Part shown: piece by piece, positions 42,282 through 53,953 of the stretch
How positions within the stretch are numbered: the first letter of the stretch is position 1
How the letters are laid out: every line of letters starts with the position of its first letter
Source of the DNA: Phytophthora quininea
Taxonomy: Eukaryota; Oomycota; Peronosporomycetes; Peronosporales; Peronosporaceae
Direction of reading: 5' to 3'
NCBI GenBank assembly: GCA_011947345.1
Contig: JAAVTG010001003.1
Span: 372,001 to 436,000, forward strand
DNA: 64,000 nt
Program-made: the position numbers and the translations under genes
The notes under the pieces: generated by a model
What the model saw: the letters and a program-made list of their open reading frames with translations, nothing else
Told to the model about the DNA's origin: nothing
The model's database searches: none

Positions 42282-45200
42282 ATGGGGCGCGGCAGTGAAG
42301 ATGTGGCATCGTTGCCGACCGTGCGTGTGCGTTGCGCGGGCGTCCGCAGCCACGAGCGCCGCTCCGCCGTATCCCAGGCCGGTCGCGTGTTCTTCTCCGA
42401 GGCGCAGTTCGCCTCCTCTCCCTACCTGGTGCAAGTGAGCTTCGACTGCGTGAGCTTCGTGCACCGCGGGTCCAACGTCGTCGAGCGGCGTTTCCAGTTC
42501 CCAGGACGCGTTTTACATGCGGTTTTAGCAGAGTTCTCCGCTCAAGCTTCACACGTTTCAAGCTCTGAAGATTCCAGCTCTGTGCAGAGCACCAAGAGAC
42601 ATCGCAAAGCAGCAATTAAGCCTCGAGTCCACCCTCATCTGTGCGTGCTGGTACGCTCCGACTGTCTCAATGTCTACACTGCAGCAGGGGAAGTGTTCGA
42701 AGTGGCGCTACCTTTCCAAGCCAATAAGCTGCTCCCTATGGAAAACGGGCGTGGTCTACTGCTGCAGAGAAGTCCAGCCGTGCAGATCCCGTCAACGCCG
42801 TCCAAGAAGCCCAGAGGCGAAGCAGCCGCTGTGCTGAGTCGGAAGAACCGACGTGCTAGCACCAGTAATAGAGGAGACGGAGACAGGTACAACTACAGCT
42901 CAAAGCAGACAGGAGAAGCGACGAGACCCAGATACTTCACGTTGAGACATCCTCTGGACGAGGTGAAGCCTGTGGCGCTGGAAGTGAAAAGTGGACTGCT
43001 ACAAACCGAAAAGACTGAAGAAGCCTTTCTATCGGACTCGGGGTTAGAAGCTGTTGCAATGCTGGATGATGGAACGTCACCGATCCTAGTGGTGTTCCAC
43101 AAGTGGGAACAGAGGTTTTTGTGTATAGGTTGATGAAAATGCCGCTGAAGCGGTCTACTAGGCCGCAAGTGCGAGTAGTGGATGGACCGACGTGGATGAA
43201 ATACCGTTTGAAAAGTGAACAGGAGGAATTTCGCATTCGGATTGAACCGGTTTGGATGGCAATGCCGTTGTGGAGATCTCCTCGCGTTGGGGCTTCGATG
43301 ACGAAGCCGATGTTGTTGTCGCCGATAAGTTCGCAGTCCTCATCGGGTAATGCATCGCCAGTACCTCCGTCTCCGCAGTTAACAATGCCGCTGCTTACTC
43401 CGCCAGGGGAAACGTCAAAGGAAGCATTCCTGGCATCAGATACGAATGGCCTTCCACTGTTATGCATGATGGACAAAGACACAGGGACGCTTTTCCTGAG
43501 GCAGGTATCTGTCGGACACATTGAGGAAAGCAGCTATCAAACTCTGCACTGCCGCGATGCGGTGCCGATCCGCCAGCGATCCAAAAGTTGGGTTTTAGAT
43601 GGAGATCAGGAACTGCAAATCAACGATGCGGCTGCAGACATTGTTGTGCTGCGAAAAGATGGAAACCTGGTTCTTTATCGAGCAAACACCCCAATCTGTG
43701 GCCTTTTGCTTCCTGCCGATGACACAGATGGTAACTCAGCTGGCCATACGTCTCCAAGAATTCGTCTACCGGGCAACGTTCATCTGAAATCCATTGAAGC
43801 GGGTTTTGCCTACGAAATTGTGTTCCCTGATTTGTGTGGTGACTTGGGTGGCAAGCTTTGGCGATGCGAGCACCCATTTAAAATTATGGGGCTGCCTCTC
43901 CTCCAACAAGTGTTTGAAGTACTGGAAGATACCCTCCCTTCTTCTCCATTGTCGATATTTAAAGCCCAACTAATCCACCGAGCACAAGGCAAAACTGAGG
44001 CTGCTGCTGGAGAAGGAGAACCTACATTCGGGGGTTTCGAATGGCAGTCTTTTTATGATTGTGTTGATGATCTAATACAGCGATACATTGAAGGCCAAGA
44101 CAACGAACTGGTATCTTCCGATACGGAAATGTCCGTAGTAGATGATGCAGTTTCGTCTTCTGCGTCATCATTTGATAGGATGTGCCAGGATGAATACCAT
44201 GACCTGTACCAGTACGAACATGCGATGCTGTTTGCAACAATGGAGCTACCTGCTGGAAAGCGTTTGAATCAAAACTCCCAACGTCATAATCAGGAGAATA
44301 TACGAGACACCGAGCAAGTACTACCTGGACTTCATGACTACGTGGAAACCATATTTGCAGGCCTTCATTTGCTTTGTGAAGATTTGAAGCTCTCGGTTAC
44401 ACAATACCGATCTCGCCTGCTTTTAGCAAAATTGCTTTTGGATATCGCAAAGCGATTACGCTTGGACCCCTTTATTTCGTATTACGAGCAGGATAACTGC
44501 ATTCTGTCCCTCTTAACGCCGAGTCCAGTTTCATCAAATTGGCAGAAGACGCGAGAGCATGGGCTACTGCATTTTGTTGAGTATGGTTGTGTGCCAGATT
44601 TGAATCGTTGGCTCGAGTCTCGGATGAGGTCGGAAGCTCCTGGTACAGCGCAATTTCCGGTATTGAAGGGCATTTCTCACCAAAATCAGCTCAGCACGGC
44701 ATGGCAGCAGAGGGCCTTTGCAGCGCACCGTAGCGGTTTGTCGAATTTATGAGATTTTATTTCCGAAATCAATGGACGATACCCAGACAGATAACCATCC
44801 AACTTCAAGCGCATATGACCTATTGGTCTATCTTACGCAAGATCCTGTTGGCAGTGTGTTACAGCTAGACGACTTACCTACTGGCTTAAGTTTTCCTATC
44901 GTGCAAGCAATTCGCAGTGTGAAACATCATCCGCCAACTTCCATCACCGAGGATATTTGTGCCTTTATTGGAAGAGAAGATCTCAGCTTATCAAACTTGG
45001 AGTATTTGTCGACCAATCTTGATCCGTCCCACACTACCAAGAACAACAATTCGAAGTTGAAAGAAGGAGAATCGATAATTACCAGCGAGGAAGAAGGCCA
45101 CGAAGATGGTGATGGCCTGGACGAGATAATCATGCGTAGCCAGCCGCTTTTCCGTGTCGACCAGAGAATGAAAGAAGTCGCACGATTGCTACGTTCCAGT

Positions 45201-48200
45201 CGCCCGCTCTGCTTAAAGTTGGAGAAGCAGCCAGATCTGTCGGATTTGGACTATGCACAACAGCAACAAGCTCGATTGCTGCTTCTCTGCAAGCGATCCA
45301 TGTCACTTTCTGTAGCTCGTGGCATGGTAACTCTAGGTAGTTTCGACATCTCGGCAGCTCAGACTCATGTTTGGCAATTGCGTGTCCCTGCACTGCCGCT
45401 CACTGGTCGCAAGCCTCCAACAAATGCAATCGTAGAGCTGGACTTGTCAGGCTACGCGAAGGAGCTGACGTATTGGCCTCAATTCCACAACGGCTGCGCT
45501 ACAGGTCTTCGGCTCCCAGCACACGATCTTTCTGGCGTAATTAATCGTCACTGGATAAAGTATCATCGCCCCTCAGTTGGAGGATCCTCGCATAGAAATT
45601 CTCCTGGGGCGTCGGGTGGCCGACAATTACCGACATCCCAGTCATTAGACCCTTCTGGCCGCAATTTGGAAGAGTCATACGCGTCGCACGCTGGTTTACT
45701 GCTGGGGATTGGACTACGCGGACACTTGAAATGTTTGTCCATGGCTGACGTTTACAATTATTTATCTCTATCGAATGAGTTTGTGACGGTGGCGATCATG
45801 CTGGGTATGGCCAGTACCGCAGCTCATTGTCGGCGTAAACGTAAACAGCAAAAAAATGGCAAAGCCTGCGGGTAGTGAGGGTGTTGCTGAACGTCAGAGT
45901 AACTCTGCTTCACAAGATGTCTCCTCTGAAAACGCCGATGTTGAGCTTGAAGCCGATCATTTATTTTCAGGATTCCCGGAGCTATCAGCTTCGGATAACA
46001 CGCCACTTCTAGGGACGGGACTCGAATTGGCGTTGGAGCGATCAGTATCGAAGATGCTGTGTCTTCATGTTCCATCGTTATTGCCACCACCATTTGCCGG
46101 ATTTTCCGTCCCAACATCCACACAGACTGCAGCATTGTTAGGACTCGGTATATTGTACCAAGGTACGGGCTACCGATTGATGACAGAGCTGTTACTTACC
46201 GAGATTGCACGCTCTCCATCAAGTGCGCAATTCTTAGGCAATAACAGCAATGCAGTTTTGTCGACGACTTCGTTCGATCAGCTGGAAGGATATTCCCTTG
46301 CGGCAGGTATGGCTCTAGGTCTGGTTGTTTTGGGTCGGGGCCAAAGCACAACAGGAGATCCGGGGCTAGCTGACCTAAAACTCGAGGAAAAGCTGCACAG
46401 GTATATCATTGGTGGTGCCCATCAATATCGAGATACCAACGCGCCTGGGAGTTGTCTATATCGTGGTCGTCGTTGGCAAGCGTTTGGCAGTGGTGGTAGC
46501 TTTAATTCTGCTGCAAATGGGAGTGCAACAAGGAATGACTCATCCAATGGTAGCAATGGGGCTTCTCCTGGGGCCGATAGAGATGCGAAGCATACCCATG
46601 ATCGCAACAACTTACGTGGAGGTGGGGAGCATGTCAATACTGATGTGACTGCTTGTGGGAGCGCCCTGGCACTAGCATTTATGTACATGCAGACTAACAA
46701 CAAAGTGGTGGCAGCACAGCTACAAGTCCCTGACACCCTCATTCTGTTGGACTACGTTCGCCCTGACATCTTGCTCATTCGAACACTAGCCAAGAATCTG
46801 ATCTTGTGGGATGAAGTCACGCCAACAGCAGATTGGATCGAAGCGAATGAAGTCCCAGCACAACTTCTCGAGGCTTACACGTCTATCCAGATCCAAGCAA
46901 GTGCTGGACGAGGAAAACGACCATTTAACAGCTCACATGACGATCTTCATTCAATTTGCGAGTCGTACGCAAATATTGTTGCGGGGGCGTGCATGAGCAT
47001 TGGCCTGCGGTTTGCTGGTACGAGTAATGTGACTGCACGTGCTACACTCCGCAAGTATTTTATCCATTTCCGCGAACTACGAGCAAAGACGTCGTCTACG
47101 ATGCTGCTACGTGGCAGCAGCAATGTTGTCGCTAGTTCCACCGAACGAGCAACTGTTGAGCGTTGTCTAGCGGTTTGTGCACAGGCGCTGGCCCTCGTCG
47201 ATGCAGGAACAGGGAACGTGGAAACACTGACGTTGTTACGTTCAGTGACTCTCCGTCAACGTGTGGATGCAGGAATGACCTACGGCAACCACATGACGCT
47301 CGGTATGGCGATCGGGCTGCTTTTCCTGGGAGGTGGACGTGCCACCGTCTCACGGTCAAAAGAGGCAATTGCAGCGCTTGTGATTTCTTTGTATCCGATG
47401 GCCCCGATGAATACCGCTGATAACAAATATCACTTGCAAGCATTCCGCCATCTCTACATCCTTGCGGTTGACACGTCACGATTGCTGGAGACCGTGGACG
47501 TGAATTCTCAAACGAGTTGTGCCGTCCAAGTTCACGTGGATCTTGTCTCTGGAAGCGATGGGAACAATGTGGAACAGCACAAAAACGTCAGACTTTACAG
47601 ACACCATGCCTTCTCCCAGATATAGCTTCGATCGTGCGGCAGCTTACTATCGACGATCCTGGGTTTTATGTAGAGATTCTTACCGCACCATCTACCGATC
47701 CACGTCGTGAGATGCGATCGGCCAACACTTCGATTGGAGCTTCTACGAAACTCAAATGTGGTTTATCTAAAACGTCGACAGCGACAAGATGGTGGGGTCT
47801 TGCAAACTTTACTGATGAGCTCCAACAACTGCACAACCTGGATGTGAGAGCGGCGCAGGATAGTGATGACCGGCTGCTCGATATTTTCCGTTCATATTTT
47901 GCGTCAAGTAGCTCCACGGAAGATGAGGACGGCGATTACGGAGAAAACGAGTTGACTGTAGCTGATTGGGGCACTGGTTGGTGGTCATCTCAACTGAATT
48001 CTCGAGCACTGCAGTTTGGGCGTGAGGAGGCTCAGCTGATGCTGCCACAGTATTTAAATGTACTGCATGCACTATTCCGGTTACAGCAAATGCCGCAGTT
48101 AATATGCGCCACGGAAGTCATTACGTTGCGACTATTCTCTAGCTATTGTCGTTCTCACCTGTACGAACTGTTGCCAATGCATTATACGGAAATCGGAAAG

Positions 48201-48616
48201 GAGGGATCGTATCAAAAAGCTATGATCAGTCAATTTTGGTGGACTTCGGAGTGTGGCTATCGAATCAAACAGAGGAAGCGCTGCGAGCTCTGTGCCATCG
48301 AAGCTCATTAGAGATCACATCACTTGCCTCAGCACGAGTAAAACTACTTGCAGAAAACACATCATCAACTCAATCGACACGGGAAACGTTTTTAGCAAAT
48401 GTTATACGATACTTTGCTGGTCCATCAGCTCCCTTGAAAGTTGGAGGGCGACAACAACTCGCCGATCAAGACTGGAAAAGTAAGTTCCAGCGTGTGTTGG
48501 CTTCGTGTTCGCAAGCTCAAGCTCAAGCGAATTCGAATTCGTCGTTTGCCAGATTTCGACTTAGACTGTTTCTCGACCAAAGTGAACTCACGGAAGACGA
48601 AAAGTATTTTGGCTGA
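42282..48616 (+). CDS. ANAPC1: Anaphase-promoting complex subunit 1 (APC1), frame broken in places
   Basis: Largest scaffold of the APC/C ubiquitin ligase that triggers anaphase by directing securin and cyclin B to the proteasome. Starts MGRGSEDVASLPTVRVRCAG. The N-terminal WD40-like part carries VHPHLCVLVRSDCLNVYTAA, and the middle SKSWVLDGDQELQI-type strands. The PC-repeat solenoid carries diagnostic repeats: HAGLLLGIGLRGHLKCLSMA, VTVAIMLGMASTA, TAALLGLGILYQGTGYRLMT, AAGMALGLVVLGRGQ, and ALALAFMYMQTNNKVVAAQL then VPDTLILLDYVRPDILLIRT. The C-terminus carries GNHMTLGMAIGLLFLGGGRA. Total about 2,110 residues, close to the family. Frame changes near 43110, 44735, 45850 (A7 where A6 fits), 47600 and 48225. 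No introns needed. Ends TGA at 48616. Confidence 0.92.
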
Positions 48617-49106
48617 AGCTGGTCTCGTTTTTCCTGTTCTCGAATTAAGGAATGGACAAGCCGAACGATGCTTTTCATAGTTATTTATTTTTTATTGGTC
48701 TTGTAAGCTTCGGATCAGGAGGCTGCCTGATCCAGCTTCAAGGGTGTTTTCCTATCTATTTGTCCCGACTCAAAGAAGAACCGTCTTCGAGTACAGGAAG
48801 CGCTCGCTACTCGCCCGACGTATCTTGCACCGCACTTGGTGTATCGTTCTCGTTCACGAACCTGGAAGCATACACACATCCTGCGGCTTGCTCGCTGCTC
48901 AACCGAAGACAAGCCTGCTCACGACTGCTGCTCTCGTCCCCTGTCCTCGCTGCTGCTGTGCTACTACTACCTCTTTTTTATGGGATCATTCTCTTTTTCT
49001 GGATGAGTGGCACACCATGGTGCTCTTTTGTCCCTCTTTTTTGCCATGCGTTGTTCATCTCTCCACGGAGCACAACCTTCTCAATTCAGTTTGGCAAAAG
49101 TGATTT
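48617..49106. other. Intergenic, convergent gene ends
   Basis: About 490 bp between the stop codons of APC1 and poly(A) polymerase. It should hold both 3'UTRs. A plus-strand frame (48652-49134) encodes hydrophobic residues because the DNA is T/C-rich, without a domain or homologue that I recognise. Nothing else is visible. Confidence 0.45.
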
Positions 49107-51230
49107 TCATTTTACGTCTCTTGCGAGGCGATGACACGGCTGCGGGAGCCGCTGCCTGCTCAAAGGCTTCTTCACCACCTTGACAGGAGGTGAAGGCACC
49201 CCGTGAGCCGCCGCACCGTTCGTTGACGTATCGGCAGCACCCAAAGGTTTCCCGTCAGGGCTGCCAGCTCCAACCACAGCATTACCATCCCGATCACGCT
49301 TACCTGATAGTTCCGGCGAACCAGTCGACTCCTCCTTCTTAGGCTTGACCGGCGTATTCTGAAGTGAGTCAGTCGTCTTGGCGACATCATCGCCTCCTTC
49401 TGTGGCAGGATCAGGGCTCCCAGGCTGCGAAATACTCCCCTTTCCATTGGCAATATCGTTGGCAAGTGAAGCCACCTTCTCGCCACCACCAACATCCACA
49501 CCACCATCCGTATCTTGCGATAAACCGTCCTTCATACCTTCATCACCCGAGGGCGGAGGGCTCGGTGCAGCGACGGCCTCAGCCGCCTTCTCTTCGTCCT
49601 TTTTCTTCTTCATGAACTCCCGACGAGCCGTTCGCGCGACAATTCGTCCGCCCAGCTCTTCAAACACATACTCGGGCAGCGACTTCCACACAATGGGCGT
49701 AATTCTCACGTCCATCGTTGGTGTGCGTTTGTTCCAGCGATACAAGTCATTGTGTTTAAAGTACTCCACCGAGCTATCAATGCTCACTTCGCGACTGTGC
49801 AGCTGACGACGATCAATGTCAAATCCCACGTAAAAGCAAGTCCCAAACTTGCTGGGTTTGGCGGGAGCTTCTCCGTTGGGCTGTGCATCACCAGCCGTCA
49901 CGAAGTTTAGCGGGAACTTCTTTGTAAACGCACGCAGGCGGCAAAGTGCTGGGTTATACGCCAGGGATTCTACAAGTTTACGCATTCGAGACTCGCAAAA
50001 GCTGCACCAAGCCGCCTCTTCGTCTTCCTTTTCCGTGTACACCTCGACCGCGAGGTAGTGTTGGTGGACGGCGAAAAAGTCCGAAGGTTCGAAGAGAGAC
50101 GACCAGTCCAAGCCGCCCTTGCTCAGCACGTCCTGCACCATGGTCAGAGCACGTTTAAACTCCTCCTTCATCACAGCCAGAGTGTGACTCGACACGTTGA
50201 ACGACGAGTTCATCGATGGATACGCCGGCGTCAAGATTGGCATCACTTGGTATCTGCACAGAGCAATAATTTACCACGTAATTAGACTACACAATACAGC
50301 TCCCGTTTATCAAAGTAATACCTACCGGTTGTGACCAGCGTTGGCGTTCCAGACCTCCAGCCCCAAGTTCGAGTCGTGCGTTTTGCAGAGCTGAATAGCA
50401 AGCGGCCACTTCCAATTCGAGAGCACCATGAAGAAGCGCAGCAGCAGCGTCGATGGCGCTGCAGTCGGGTACAGCTGGTTGATAAAGCAGACCAGAATGC
50501 ACCAATTGACACCTCCCAAATACCCCATCTTATTCGAGTAGAGTCCGCGGCGCTTGGCCCAGCGTCTCACAATGCGCAACACACTGATGAAGCTCTCTCT
50601 GTTGGGCGTGAGTTTGATCATCAGCTCTGTGACACGAGGACCATTCAAACTCTTCTCGGTAGCGGGGTCCACCCCGACCAGAACATGGTCGTCCAGAATG
50701 TTCAGGTTCTCCGGGATGGAGTTCCTGGGCAGGATGGCAATCTGCAGATCGATATTGATCTCTTCATAGTCAAAAGTCAGCAGCGGCACGATGGCGCCCT
50801 CGATAGCCACGAGGTTCGACACCTTGGGATGTTGCAGGAAAATCTCTTTGAGCGTCGAGAAAAAGTCTTCCCGGGTGACGTGGCGCGGCGCCACGCAGAT
50901 GGTGTCGATATCGGCCCCCGGCTCGTTGACCCCCAAGCGGTACGAGCCCGAGACTAGAATCTGGCCGCCGGCGTCGGCCGCCATCTCCTCGGGCACGCCC
51001 TTGTTCATGCACACCTGCTTGACCCAGGCGCGGAATATGGAGCGCAGCTCGGCCAGGATCATCGCACGGCGCGTGATGTTGGCCGGCGTCTCGGTGGGGA
51101 AGTTCTCGTCCATGAAGCTCTGTAGCTTGGCCGACTGCTCCAGGTCCTTGGGCTCGGGCGGGGACGTGCGGATGGCCTTATAGGCCTGCTCCAGCTGGTG
51201 CGGCGCCACAGTGAACATGGCGCTCTGCAT
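49107..51230 (-). CDS. PAPOLA: Nuclear poly(A) polymerase
   Basis: Adds poly(A) tails to cleaved pre-mRNA. Two exons (51230-50326 and 50253-49107) joined in phase at CG|A; about 680 residues. The nucleotidyltransferase domain shows GGQILVSGSYRLGVNEPGAD then IDT with the catalytic Asp pair (G-S…D-x-D) and the third Asp in FDYEEINIDLQIA. The central domain has VLRIVRRWAKRRGLYSNKMG then YLGGVNWCILV. The RNA-binding domain has MPILTPAYPSMNSSFNVS, HHYLAV-type 'VHQHYLAVEV', and RMRKLVESLAYNP. A Ser/Pro/Gly/Asp-rich tail (~150 residues) ends in a basic KKPLSRQRLPQP patch, a possible nuclear localisation signal. No frame breaks. Confidence 0.97.
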
Positions 51231-51514
51231 GGGCGTCTAGCTTGGCTTGTTGGGAACTGCTTGGGCTGTCGTGGGGGCTGCTTGTCCTGCGCCAAGTCAC
51301 TGCGGCAATCCGAGGGCGTTTCGCGCGTTCTGGCTTGCGCGGGACTGGGTCGATCACGTTCTGTCTAGATTTTTGTATGGATTTTACTATCAGCCCGAAG
51401 CTGTGTGCATTTTCAATGAGCCCAAACCCGAAACATTGTGACATTCCCGCGGGACATTTTTCTTTTGATTTGAATTTTTTGAAAACACGCGCTTGATCGA
51501 GGGGAACCGCAGCG

Positions 51515-53748
51515 ATGGAGGACATCGAGGCGCTCATGCCGCGCACCAAGTGCGTCCCCCACGCTCTGCTGTATAGCTTAGACGTGTCTAACAGTATCGT
51601 GTCTGCACTTGTTGCTTTCCTGCTGCAGGGCGGCCTCCAAGGTGGACGCCAAGAAGCTGAAGCAGTATATGGCCACCAAACGGCCGGCGGCGTGAGGCTC
51701 TCTGACGCTGCCAATATGAGCAAGAATTAGCATTAAAAATGATGATATTTTATCGTAATTAGGCTGCCGGATGTGGTGGTGCGGCGCGACGTTCGCAAAG
51801 ACGCCGAGGGGTTCGAAGACGTGGACGACTTCTGGGCCGATGAAGAATCCATGCAGGACGACTCAGTGGACGACGATGACTGTGAGTCACAGAGGAGAAG
51901 AGAGTACGATACTATTAAGCGCTGACTATATATTTGGGTGTGCGTTAGCGGAGAAGGACGACTCATCCGCTGAAGCAGACACGTCGGCCGACTTGTCAGG
52001 CTCCAGTGAGCATGAAGTGGAGCTGGCGGAAGTCAGCAGTCCCGAGCGAGTGAGCATGGAGATCGACAGGGCTCCTGTCCGATCGCGGGCGTCGAGGAGG
52101 ACTAGCAGTCGTTTCTCTCAAGACGAGAAGACGCAGAAGGATGTTCCGCCGCCAGCTCCTCCATCCCCGGCGAGAAGCGATGTGTCGTTTGATTTCGGCG
52201 CCGGATCACCGCCGGGATCTCCAGGCATGGATGATATCGATATGAATGTCACTGTACGTGACCGACGTGGCAGCAAACCGTCAACAAAAGAGGCAAAGGC
52301 GCGTCGGCGAGAATCGTTCGGTGGCCGTGGCTTCGATGCCGATGTGGCTAGCCCGTTCTCTGTGAATGAGGGGCCGTCACTCCCATGTCAAATGGTTCGT
52401 TCAAGAGGGGGTTATTGGTTGGGATATGCGTCTAACCTATCTGCGGTGGTGTGTCTGCAGCGAGTGACCGTACTTTGAAGCCCATTCCGTCGTTTGCGGG
52501 CAAGAATTCAGTGTCTCCGAGCATTAGCAAGGAACTCTTTAAAAAGGACGGCAGCACGAAGAAGCCGAAGAAAAGACAGCGCAGAAGAAATCAACCAAGG
52601 CATCCGCCAAGCGGCAAGCACCGACGGGTCGACGACCGCGGCCGACTGGCAACTACGGCATCAGGACGAACCCTCCAGGGACAGACACCTCCGTCCAATC
52701 CATCCAAACGGACGACGATAACGACGAGTCCTTCCAAGCGGGCAGCGACACTGGTGGCGAGACGGGAGATGACAGCTACTACAATGAGCCGGAAGCGCCC
52801 AAGGGCCCAGTTCGCGACCGCCTTCCCGACGCGTCGAGAATTTTGGATGAAATGGAGGAAGAGAGCGATAGTGGCGACAGCACTGGTCTGCGTCGATCCA
52901 AGCGGCGGCGATTCAAACCGCTGGCCTGGTTCAAGAGCGAGCACATGGTGTATGAACGCACGTTTGTCGGTGTAGGCGCAGTGCTGCCGACGGTCGTTGG
53001 CGTCGAGCGTCTTGGAGCCGATTCGCCCAAGTCCTCGGACCGCAAGAAAGCGAAGCCACCTTCGCAGAGGACCAACAACAGCAGAGCGTTGACGCTAAAG
53101 GACTTGCCAGCAGACGTGAGGAAGCGCATCGTGGACAGCGAGTGGGCCACGCTGTTCGACAGCCAGGCCGGCTGCATGAACGACCTGAACATTATCTGCC
53201 GATCGAGCGAGATCCGTCTTCGCAAGCTCCCAACAGAGCAGCGTGGCGGCGCAGTGGTGCACGCCTACGCGGGGCAGAGTTTCAACCTATTCAGCCCGGC
53301 GCCTTTTGCGCGGTGGATTTCCGGCCGAGTGGTGCTTCCTCCTGGCGCTTGGAAGGAGCCGGAGGGTGTCGGCGCAGCTGTGCAGCTATTCTACGTGACG
53401 GGGTGCCAGCCCAAGTCGCTGGAGTTGGCGCTGGCGCCGGAGACCGACGACGACTTTTTCACGAGCAAGCACACGACCCACTTCCTGCTAAGTCCAGGCG
53501 ACGAGTTCTACGTCCCAGCGGGCAATGTTTACTATGTCAAGAACCACTCGAGCTTGGCCGACTGCGACCTGCGGTTCACGATTCTGAAGCCCGAGGCGCC
53601 GCAAATGCCGTCGGAAGAGAACGAGTCGGACGGTGAGAAGGAACCCGCGGACGACGTCAAGCCGGAAGAGGACAATGCTGAGGCTGACGCGACCAATAAA
53701 CGGAAGCGGGAGGACGATGCTGACTCAGCGAGCTCGACGTCGGTCTAG
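51515..53748 (+). CDS. CENPC: CENP-C/Mif2-like kinetochore protein
   Basis: CENP-C links CENP-A nucleosomes to the Mis12 complex. Small 5' exons (MEDIEALMPRTK, then ASKVDAKKLKQYMATKRPAA, then LPDVVVRRDVRKDAEGFEDV) precede a long disordered Ser/Asp-rich region. The CENP-C signature is clear at ~52890-52965: RRSKRRRFKPLAWFKSEHMV then YERTFVG (family RRSKR.R.KPL.YW..E…Y). The C-terminal cupin dimerisation domain follows: LFYVTGCQPKSLELALAPET, then HFLLSPGDEFYVPAGNVYYV with RFTILKPE. An acidic/basic tail ends at 53748. Frame breaks near 52372 (one G lost; restores PMSN before ASDRTLKP) and ~52560. Divergent from poly(A) polymerase over 284 bp. Confidence 0.9.
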
Positions 53749-53953
53749 CTGCAGCAAACTAAGCAAGCAGGTGTCGTCAATATTGTTTGATTTTCTTCTC
53801 GTGTTGCATCTCAGCTCGTGCTCTGCTGGTCATCTGCCTTGGGTATGCGGTTGATTGTCGGAGGCATCTGCATTGTGCTACGATCCACGCCGAAATTGTT
53901 GCATCGGAGACCTTGGGCCGCCTCGTTGTTCAGTTCTCCTGCCAAATTAGCAG

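Noticed and set aside
48652..49134. Hydrophobic plus-strand frame after APC1
   Set aside because: T/C-rich 3' flank gives Leu/Phe/Ser in any frame; it overlaps the end of poly(A) polymerase and has no homologue I recognise.
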